Translations under genes and position numbers: made by a program | Notes under the pieces: model-generated | Told to the model about the DNA's origin: nothing | The model's database searches: none | The model's input: only the letters and a program-made list of their open reading frames with translations | Shown: positions 55,288-64,000 of the stretch, in pieces | Layout: each line of letters starts with the position of its first letter | Position numbering within the stretch: position 1 is the stretch's first letter | DNA from: Chelydra serpentina | Taxonomy: Eukaryota > Chordata > Testudines > Chelydridae | Length of the DNA stretch: 64,000 bases | Reading direction: 5' to 3' | Assembly: GCA_037349315.1 (NCBI GenBank) | Contig: JBAIAC010000027.1 | Span: 18,647,501-18,711,500 of the forward strand

Positions 55288-57447
55288 TCAACAGATTAGC
55301 TGCCAGCAAGGGAGTGACGGGAGCTGGCTTTGTTAGTAGAATCCTGGAGACTGTTTTGGACCAAAGCAGGAGGAAATTTAGTGTTCGCAATAAAGGCACA
55401 AAGTGGGTTATTTTCCGGCAGGGAAAAGTTTCCTTCTAAGCTGATTGTCGCAGGCACCTGTCAGAAACTTTTCATCCGGGGCTGTGTCCAAAACAGCGTT
55501 GATGGTTCAAATTGCAACTGGTACAACAGCTCATGCAGATTTCCCAGGGGCTCTTTTTCGCCTGGTCACCGCCTGCTCAGCTGCCTCGTCCCTGTTCTAA
55601 AACCCAGTCCCTGCAGTGAAGAGCTGGGTTAACGCTGCAAAGCATTTCGGGCGACAGTGTGTATGAAGAGCATTATACTAAATCAGGGCCTGATCCTGCC
55701 TTGGGATGCGATCCTTCAGTGGGGATTAAAGGAGCAGGCCCCCGATTAGCAGGGATTTCTTCCCGCATTGTGATTTGTTAATTTCGTTTTCCCCCAGAGC
55801 TGAAATAAGAAGCACAGAGGATTAACCCATGGCCGCCCATAGCAGCAGTGCATGGCTGATACCAGTTCTGTTTGGAGATATGATATTGACCACTTCCTAG
55901 CCCCCACCGGCTCTGGCTAAGGAGTCACTCCTGCCTTTGCGCCTGTTTGTTTTCCTTCGTGTTGTAACATGCCCAGTGGTGGTTTTTGTTTGCTGCCTAT
56001 TGACACCCAGGTATGTTGGCGGGGGACGGGATATAAAGCGCAGAACAATGCGGAAGGTGTCGCAATACGTGCGCAGGGCAGGATGGGCTGAGTTCATTCC
56101 TGCTCCAACTCCGCAGACCTCAAACAACTTTACCCTGCCGAGGGATCTGGCCCCCTCCTAGCCTGACCTCCACCAGCTCCCAGTGTGCAGTGGCAGTGGG
56201 GGAGATAGATGGGGGAAGGGACGGAACAATACAGGTCTATGAAAGGGCTGGGAAGGAATTTCTTCTTCAGATAAGAGAGGCTGGGAAGAAAGGCCAAGCA
56301 TGTTAATCAAAAAGGATGGCAGCTCCCCAGACTTCAGGGAAATCGGACGTGGAATCGCTAATGAAAGGGCGTGTTCCCGGAGGCGGTGTGGACTCGCCTC
56401 ATTTGATGAAGGACAAATAGGATCTCATGCAGTGTTGTAACTAGGCCAAGGCTGAGCTAAAGTCAATGCTAATAGTTACACTCCCCATCTCCAGCACCTG
56501 AGACATCTTAGTGACTGAATCCTACAACACACCTCAATCCCAGGAGGGAGATAGGTGGGTTTCGCTAGGCGCATTCTACAAATGGGCACCCAAAGGTAAG
56601 GTGACCTGACCAAGGCCACACAGGAAGTCTGTGGCAGAACCAGGAGTAGAACCAAAACCCAAGCCCCTGTGCTAACTACTAAACAATGTGTCCTCTTCTC
56701 TGGCTATTGGAGGTACTTCGTGTGGCAGGAGGCAAGACGCTGATGGTAAAGGGTATTGATTCCAGCCCTGATCGGAGGTGAACCAGCCCCTAGCTGTATG
56801 TTTCAGGGGTTCTGATAATTTATTTGTATTATCCTAGCACCTGGGAGCCTCCGTCATGGACCACAGTCCCATTGTGCAGGGTGCTGTACAAACGCAAGGC
56901 ACTGCCAGACTCTTAACCGCTTCTATAAGGGCTGACCCTTGGAGGGGGTGGGATCGTTTGTGAAGGGGTTTTTCCCTAGCACTAGATCTGTGATTGTATC
57001 TGTGACCTTGCGGTCCGGCTCTGCCATTGACCTCCATGCAGGTCCCACTGTCTAGTGATAAACGTGCTTATCCTTTCTCATAGATGGGCTCCAATTGTGT
57101 TAACGCAGAAGGCACAATGAGTAGAACTTGCTGCTCCTCACCCGTCACTTGCTTTTACAGCCTGGACCCAGTCCTGCGCCAGGGAGCGCTGCTAGGGTGT
57201 TGCAATTAGAGCAGGATGGCGCTAGATAAACATCTGGGCTCAAGGAAGAATGGGATCTTGCTAGCTGCAGCGCGAAAAGGCTGCTCGGCGATATAAGATC
57301 TTCTCTGCATGGGGAAAACGTTTCAGAGAATGTTCTTCCACTATAAATAAAGCAGGATAACCACAGCCAAAGGGGGCCCCCACGTGCTTTGTTTATGCTG
57401 GCTTAAGGCACTTCCAGGCATCCACAAAGCACTGTGCTTTTTCCAGA

Positions 57448-57996
57448 TAACCATAAGAACGGCCACACTGGGTCAGACCAAAGGCCCATCTAGCCCAGTG
57501 TCTTGTCTTCCGACAGTGGCCAGTGGCAGGTGCCCCAGAGGGAATGAACAGAACAGGTCATCATCAAGTGATCCATCCTCTGTCACTCATTCCCAGCTTC
57601 TGGCAAACAGAGGCTACAGACACCATCCCTGCCCATCCTGGCTAATAGCCATTGATGGACTCATCCTCCATGAATTTATCTAGTTCTTTTTTTGAATGCT
57701 GTTATGGTCTTGGCCTTCACAACATCCTCTGGCAAGGAGTTCCACAGGTTCACTGTGTGTTGTATGAAGAAATACTTCCTTTTGTTTGTTTTAAACCTGC
57801 TGCCTATTCGTTTCATTTGGTGATCCCTAGTTCTTGTGTTATGCGAAGAAGTAAATAACACTTCCTTATTTACTTTCTCCACATCAGTCATGGTTTTATA
57901 GACCTTTGTCATATCCCCCCCGTAGTCATCTCTTTTCCAAGCTGAAAAGTCCTGGTCTTATTAATCTTTCCTCATATGGAAGCTGTTCCATACCCC
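57448..57996 (-). mobile_element. CR1 LINE, 3' part (split by PLE)
   Basis: Antisense. The + strand runs CCATAAGAACGGCCACACTG, GGTCAGACCAAAGGCCCATC, TTGGCCTTCACAACATCCTC, AAGGAGTTCCACAGGTTCAC to ATGGAAGCTGTTCCATACCC. The same element continues at 58691, and the two pieces join without visible loss. Confidence 0.9.
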
Positions 57997-58690
57997 AACC
58001 ACATCAGTCACACCATCAGGGGCTCGTTCACCTGCACATCTACCAATGTGATATATGCCATCATGTGCCAGCAATGCCCCTCTGCCATGTACATTAGCCA
58101 AACCAGACAGTCTCTAGCAAAAGAATAAATGGATACAAATCTGACATCAGGAATATAACATTCAAAAACCAGTAGGAGAACACTTCAATCTCCCTGGTCA
58201 CTCAATAACAGACCTAAAAGTGGCAATTCTTCAACAAAAAAAACTTCCAAAACAGACTCCAAAGTGAAACTTCAGAACTGGGATTAATTTGCAAACTAGA
58301 CACCATCAAATTAGGCCTGAATAAAGACTGGGAGTGGTTGGGTCATTAGAAAACCTAATTTTCCCCCATACTAATTTCCCCCTACTGTTACTCACACTGT
58401 TACTACTGTTACTCACACCTTCTTGTCAAATGTTTGAAATGAGCCACTCTCATTACCACTTCAAAAGTAATTTTTCCTCCCTTTGTATCCTGCTGTTAAA
58501 TGAATTGTCTCGTTAGACTGACCTCCTACTCGGTAAGGCAACTCCTATCTGTTCATGTGCTGTGTATTTATACCTGCTACTGTATTTTCCACTCCATGCA
58601 TCTGATGAAGTGGGTTCTAGCCCACGAAAGCTTATGTCCAAATACATTTGTTGTCTCTAAGGTGCCACGAGGACTCCTCGTTGTTTTTGC
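57997..58690 (+). mobile_element. Penelope-like retroelement fragment with GIY-YIG coding
   Basis: A 694-bp insertion in CR1. Its first part encodes the C-terminal endonuclease of a PLE: NVIYAIMCQQC, then MYISQTRQSLA, then RINGYKSDIRNITFKN and PVGEHFNLPGHS. A one-base frameshift follows SLAK. This is the cysteine-containing GIY-YIG type of PLEs (VIY-x-I-x-C-x-x-C; Y-I-x-Q-T). The reverse-transcriptase part is missing, so it is 5'-truncated. It ends in the tail also found at 17281, 27628 and 45738, with a hammerhead-like block at 58602-58655. Confidence 0.85.
58602..58655 (+). ncRNA. Hammerhead-ribozyme-like core in PLE tail
   Basis: CTGATGA (58602-58608) is followed by a hairpin (GTGGG 58610-58614 with CCCAC 58621-58625), GAAA (58626-58629) and a GTC (58653-58655). 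That is the conserved order of a hammerhead catalytic core: CUGAUGA, stem II, GAAA, then a cleavage NUH. PLE terminal repeats are known to carry such ribozymes. I could not find a pairing stem I around CTGATGA and the GTC, and stem III is unclear, so this copy is probably inactive. Confidence 0.5.
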
Positions 58691-59235
58691 TAATCATTTT
58701 TGTTGCCCCTTTCTGAACCTTTTCCAATTCCAATATATCTTTTTACAGATGGGGCGACCACATCTGCACACAATATTCAAGATGTGGGCATACCATGGAT
58801 TTATATAGAGGCAATATGATATTTTCTGCCTTATTAGCTATCCCTTTCTTAATGATTCCCAACATTCTGTTAACTTTTTTGACTGCCGCTGCACATTGAG
58901 CGGATGTTTTCAGAGAACTATCCACAATGACTCCAAGATCTCTTTCTTGAGTAGTAACAGCTAATTTAGATCCCCATCATTTTATATGTGTAGTTGGGAT
59001 TATGTTTTGTAACGTGCATTACTTTGCATTTATCAACACTGAATTTCATCTGCCATTTTGTTGCCCAGTCACCCAGTTTTGTGAGATCCTTTTGTAGCTC
59101 TTCGCAGTCTGCCTGGGACTTAACTATCTTGAGTAGTTTTGTATCATCTGCAAATTTTGCCACCTCACTGTTTACTGCTTTTCCCAGATCATTTATGAAT
59201 ATGTTGAATAGGACTGGTCCCAGTACAGACCAGAC
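58691..59235 (-). mobile_element. CR1 LINE, reverse-transcriptase part (split by PLE)
   Basis: The minus-strand frame reads GPVLFNIFINDLGKA, EVAKFADDTKLLKIV and KWQMKFSVDKCKVMHV, then SSLKTSAQCAAAVKKVNRML. FADD is the reverse-transcriptase catalytic motif (Y/F-x-D-D) and the order matches the CR1 ORF2 end. The coding frame is interrupted. No full-length element is present. Confidence 0.9.
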
Positions 59236-59609
59236 TGCTTTCTGGGAAGGCATCCCATGGTGCAGTGTTCCGCCGTCAGGCTCTGTGCATTCTGGGATTG
59301 TTCTCATGGCAGCACATTGTCTGCAGCTATGAAAATCATCTCGAGAACAAACACTGTGGAATGTCCCAAACAGTTGCTGAGGAAGGAAGGGATTGCTGAG
59401 CTTCACTGGGAGGTAGGGAGGGTCTAATTCAGAGCATGTGGCTCTGATGAAAGTGGGTTTTTAGGCAGTGCAGGATGAGACTCAAAAGACACAGATGAGC
59501 TGTTTGGTCAGAATATGTTAAATCCCATTTTTCCACTCACAATAGATCCCTGGAGCTTAAAATGGAAATCTCTTCCCGAGCTGAAATAATTTTTCTCCAT
59601 TGCATGTCA

Positions 59610-59812
59610 TGATTTGTTATTGTGTGGTTATGCAAGAGTGCTGGGTGGCACACACTGGTTTGTTATCGTAGGGTTGCTCAGAAGCGCTGGGCTACATGCG
59701 GACTGGTTTGTTGTTGTTGGAGTGCAGGGCAGCACACGTTGGTTTGTTATTGCAGGGCCGCTCAGGAGCACTGCTGGTTTGTTATTGTAGGGTTGATCCT
59801 GAGCAATAAATG
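59610..59812. repeat. Short tandem array
   Basis: TGGTTTGTTATTG-type units followed by GGGTTGCTCAGGAGCGCTGG-type sequence restart near 59611, 59656, 59704, 59740 and 59775, at spacings of 35-48 bases. The copies are diverged and the array is non-coding. Confidence 0.8.
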
Positions 59813-60460
59813 AATCAATCACGTGAGCTGGATCAAAGTGGGGAAGCAGAAATGGAAGGGGGATTCTCCAACGAAGTCCAAGAAGTAGTAGGGAAAATAA
59901 AAGGCGCTGCTTCCCCTGACCTCCCTTGTGGGATAGGGCAGAAGAAATATACACAAGGCACCTGCTAATTAGCACTGCCCCAGTTGTCTATGCTGAGATC
60001 CTCCCAGCTTAGCTCCTTGGGCTGGGTGTGATGGAGCTCATACTTCATGCAATACGGCAAGCTCCAAGCCACCAGGCAGCCCTGTCTCAGAGCCCGCTTT
60101 ACAATGGGTCTTTTCTCCTCCGCGACCTTGCGTCTCCGAGTATGTCAGGCACGCAGCATTCCTGAGCCTGCGGGAATATTTGAGATTCTTGGGCCACTCG
60201 GCCCTCCTTCCCCAATGTGGGGTTGGCTGGCAGGGTATAACTCTGTGTCAAGTCACAAACTCCTTGCACACTCGCTCTTGGGGGTGGGGGCTGGGTTACA
60301 CGGATGCAGCCAAAACATGTGAGGCTAAATCTATGGCCTAGAAAACGTCCATTATGTGTATGGAGGTTTTGAGCCAATGATCCGAACTAGACGCTGTAAT
60401 CCTGCAGGCCTTTGTTACGGGGCAGGAGAGCAAGTGTCTGGGGAGCTATTCATGTTCTCG

Positions 60461-60757
60461 TGTTGCCAACTTTCACAATTAATGGTGTTCTTCTTAAACC
60501 CCCAGCTCCTGGAGCCATGTCTTTATAGAAGACAGTCAGAAGAAATTAAAAGAAATTAAGTTTCTAGTCCTTGTGATTGCAGAGAAAATCTTAGACATGA
60601 AGCAAGTGCATCCTAGAGACTCAAACCCCAGAAGGCAAACAAAAAGAACCCAATATTTATTATTTTTAAAAATCTCATGATTTTCATGCCAGTCTCGTGA
60701 CTTTTTGGGGACCTGATCCATTATTTTTCATATGCTTGGGGCTGGCAGTGCTGCATT
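60461..60757. repeat. TTGCCAAC-terminal repeat, second copy
   Basis: Starts TGTTGCCAACTTTCACAATT and ends GGGGCTGGCAGTGCTGC. The interior TTCTTAAACCCCCAGCTCCT, GGAGCCATGTCTTTA and AATCTCATGATTTTCATGCC corresponds to the copy at 55006. Confidence 0.5.
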
Positions 60758-61521
60758 CCCACCGAGTCCAGATTGCAAAACCAGTGTTTGACTCTCAGCA
60801 TGGTATTAACGTGTCTTCAGATTAAGTCACTAACTTAAATGGCTGGCTTCATGCTAGCTGGCCATCTGCTGCCCACTCGGGAGCTCAGCTCTCAGCCAGA
60901 AACCCAGCTTTGTGGCATCCAAGCACCTTCAGCTAGACCTGGAGTTCTTCCAGCAAACGGATGAGCTTCCGGACACCTGCTGTGCTAATATCCCTGGAGC
61001 TCATCTGCTCACCTGGGACCAGATCCATGGCATCAGGATACCTACAGCCAGTCAGGGTGATTCTATTCCAACCAGAGCTGAAGGCATTTCAGCCTGCTAG
61101 GCAACTAGAAAAATATATGAGCACATATAAAAGGTCGGAAGTTGCCTGTTTATAAATGTCTTTCCTGCCCTTCTAGCACGGGTTGTGGTTGTGCGGGAAC
61201 AAAGAGAGCCGATGAGCATCTCGCAGCCCTTTCAGGGTTGTGAGACCCAAGACCAGTGAAACAAGCAGGGCTTGAAAAATCCACCCCATCCAGGGCAAAA
61301 ATGCCCTTCGGGAGTGCGGTGATCTTCCGAACATGAAGTTTCTAGCTCAAATCAGAACCCCGTTGAAGGCAGTGAAACAGTCCTGGATCAGGTCAATTCA
61401 TGCCACTGCCACTGACGAGGTCTCCGGAGAGCAGGAAATGGCTGGTGGTTTAGCACAGACCCACTAGCACCTGTGCAGCAGAGAGGAGGGTCTGGAGGGC
61501 GAGTGGTGGAATAGACAGTGT

Positions 61522-61709
61522 CAGGGCCGGCTCCAGGCACCAGCAAAGGAAGCAGGTGCTTGGGGCGGCACATTTGAAGGGGTGGCATTCCAGCCATTCC
61601 TGGGGCGGCACATTTCAAGGGACGGTTGTTTTTTTTGCTTCGGCAACTCCGGCTGCGGCTTTTTTTTTTTTTGCTGCTTGGGGTGGCAAAAAAGCTAGAG
61701 CCGGACCTG
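61522..61709. mobile_element. hAT-type MITE
   Basis: CAGGGCCGGCTCCAGGCACC at the left and GCTAGAGCCGGACCTG at the right form inverted termini. The flanking octamers GACAGTGT (61514-61521) and GACAGAGT (61710-61717) match at 7 of 8 positions. GGGGCGGCACATTTGAAGG is repeated inside. It is related to the element at 30214-30667 by its left terminus. Confidence 0.85.
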
Positions 61710-64000
61710 GACAGAGTATGCTCCTTCTTGCTTCTGCCGGTCAGTGGGATTGGAGGAGTGGCTTCAGATTAATGAGCACTTCACTGACTGTGCTTTGGGA
61801 GCGTCCCCCTGAGGTCAGAGGGCCATGCGCTTAGGAGGAATGTCACCAAGCATGTGGGTGGCTGGGGAGAATCCCTGGAGGTCTTGGGCTGAGGTCTGGG
61901 AGGAGAGTAGCTTAGCCCATGGGCTGTGCTGTGCAATGGCAACTACAGTATGTAGGATGTATTATTGGGGGAATCACCTGGCGGGAAACAGCTGTGTAAA
62001 CAATTGCTTCTTCCTGAAGGTGCTGGAGCCTCCCAAGATGGAGGAAGAAGAACCATCCTCTTCATCAGCCTGGATTGTTGATGAATGCCTTCAGCTCTCA
62101 GGTACCCGTGGCCAGCTCTATGGTGCACTGTATTCCACTTCCTGTTTGGAAGGCACACCGGGATCCCAGCGTCATCGCTGGAAAATACATGGAAAGTCCA
62201 CAGCCAAGAAGCTTAGTGAAGTCAACAACACAGGCAGATACCAAGGGGCCAAAAGGGCCCAAAGACAAAAGTGGACAGCGCTCCTAAGGTAGGAATTGAG
62301 AGCTGGTGTGTTAGGTTAAGTCCTTCACCAGGTAAGGACAGAGTTTGGTTACAGCAGAGGATAGAGGAGAAAAGCAAGTAGAGTAGTTTGTGAATCGGGC
62401 ACCATCTGCCATAGGAGACAGCCTGGTCCCATCAGACCAGCGCATGCGACCGGTCCAGAGACAAACGCTTACACTAGCATTTCATCTTCTATGGTTGAGA
62501 ATTGTCTCTTTAGCTGTGAGATCTGCGATAACCAGATCCTGCCGTTCTCCGTCCATCTACACCAGCAAATGTATAAATCCCCAGGGCTGGAACATGGTTC
62601 TAACACAGCTTGGTCCTGTGCACACGTGGCACCATCACGTTTTAACACACATCCCCAGCAAGGTCCGTATTCTAGCGCTAGAACTTACAGCCTATCCACA
62701 CAGCTGCCAGACCTCGGCTATCAACAGCTGTCACTGCTAGCATGGTAGCGTGAGCAGGGCCAAAGAGTGCTGCCCAGAGAGAAAAACTCAGCATGTCTCT
62801 TTCTGATTAGAGAGCTCAGCTTTTCTTATGCCTTCATCAGCCAGAACCCAAGTGCCCCGCCTCTGGGCTTCCTAGTGGCGCTTCACCTACTGTCCAATTA
62901 ACACCCCTTAAACTCCACCCCTATTCTCAGATCACTGCTCTGCAGCTTTTAACTTGCAACTGCACCTACCTGAAAGTAACTGAGTCCTAGGGAGGGTGAA
63001 GACCTTCTTGAAGAACAAGCATCCAGAACTCCAGGTAGCTGAGAAAAGCATGTGAGAGTAACAGAATCTCACACATGCTCATGCACACAATGTGACCACA
63101 AGAGCCACTGGGAGATTCTCACTTCCTTAGGCTGAAATTGACCCCTTTGCAGAGGGCCAGTGTAACCCACCAGTGAGTGTGTGTCTTGCCCAATCCACAG
63201 ACAACATGGGTCCTATAGCCCCACGTACAGAGCCTGGCTCTTTAGCTGCAGCAGCTCATGGTTTTAGCTCGGGAGTTGAGCTGGTGGGGAATTTTTTGAC
63301 AAAATGTTTTTTCCTCAGAAATTGCTGATTCATTAAAGCCAAAGCTGTTGGTGGGAAAGGATCGGTTTCCAAGAAGCTCCTGGCTCAAACCAATGTTGGA
63401 AAACTTTTGTTTTGAAGTTTTGAAGTTGTCAAAATGTCCCATTGCAACGTTTTTGAAATGCAAAGTTTTGGTTTCCCAGTTTGAAACGATGTTTTGTTTG
63501 GCAATTTCAGCTCATTATAGTGGGGGGTGGGGAGGAAGGTCGAAACGAAATGAAATGTTTCAAAATCAGTGAAGTGAAATATTTCAATTGACCCAAACTG
63601 ATTTCCTCCCCCCCCCCCCCGCCCAAGATTTTAAGGTTGTAAAAATGTTGAAGATTTTTGATTTTTTTGTCCCCATTCGGGATGGGGAAAAATGTCCAAA
63701 TCTCTCTTTTTTTTTTTTGCGGGATGAGAAAACCATTTCCTGCCGAGCGTTAGTCTGGGGTCCCTGGTTCAATCCCCGAACACTGGTGAAATAGCATCGG
63801 TCACAACAAGCAGAAGGTCTATGCACCACCCTACTTTGGGGGCTTAGCTGGGAGTTAAGGGGTGTGTAGGCCTTCTACACGGGTGAATTTCAGCCTCTCT
63901 GACCAGCTGATGAGTGGCTCTAATGAAGCTCTGCTCTCCAAGTCAGCATGCCTCAGGAATCTTCCCCCAATGATCTGTCAGCAGTGCAGTGCTATCTGAG

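Larger units (their letters stand above)
53661..64000. other. Region downstream of MMP28, no gene recognised
   Basis: The features are MITE copy 6 (53829), a CR1/PLE nest (57448-59235), a tandem array (59610-59812) and a hAT-type MITE (61522). Two copies of a TTGCCAAC-type repeat lie at 55006-55287 and 60461-60757. The remaining segments (54000-55000, 55300-57440, 59820-60460, 61100-61500, 61710-63260) show no splice-supported exon or known domain on either strand. Confidence 0.55.

Overview
This is vertebrate nuclear DNA, most likely from a turtle. It holds two spliced genes on the + strand in a landscape dominated by transposable elements. The turtle assignment rests on the repeats. There are many CR1 LINE 3' ends, and a tRNA-derived SINE whose 3' tail matches the CR1 tail (GATTCTATGATTCT end). 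Penelope-like (PLE) tails, fold-back hAT elements and small hAT-type MITEs are also present. No bacterial, viral-genome or CRISPR features are present.

Region 1 (1-3.4 kb) is the 3' end of TAF15, a FET-family RNA-binding protein. Five terminal coding exons encode the end of the RRM, an RGG stretch, the RanBP2-type zinc finger, a strikingly short RGG tail and the C-terminal PY nuclear-localisation signal. A 3' UTR with AATAAA follows. Region 2 (3.4-10.0 kb) is intergenic, with old MIR-type SINEs and palindromic repeats and no recognisable gene.

Region 3 (10.0-52.5 kb) is a complete MMP28 (epilysin) gene: CpG-island promoter, eight coding exons and a 1,545-bp coding sequence for 514 residues. 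All exon joins keep frame. The predicted protein has a signal peptide, a cysteine-switch prodomain, a furin site, an HExxHxxGxxH catalytic domain and a four-bladed hemopexin domain closed by two cysteines. A G-rich tandem array begins just after exon 1. Intron 3 (16 kb) carries a nest of hAT, PLE and SINE insertions, and a probable solo LTR lies 68 bp after exon 5.

Region 4 (52.5-64 kb) has no gene that I recognise. Its main feature is an antisense CR1 LINE with reverse-transcriptase coding remnants, split by a PLE fragment that still encodes part of a GIY-YIG endonuclease. There is also a short tandem array and a hAT-type MITE.

No single new cellular system is evident. The points most worth following are the contracted TAF15 RGG tail, the hammerhead-like core in the PLE tail, the fold-back hAT family with inverted transposase ends, and a clean 123-bp palindromic MITE family with 8-bp target duplications. 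TAF15 and MMP28 lie tail-to-head on one strand here, whereas I recall them as head-to-head in human.
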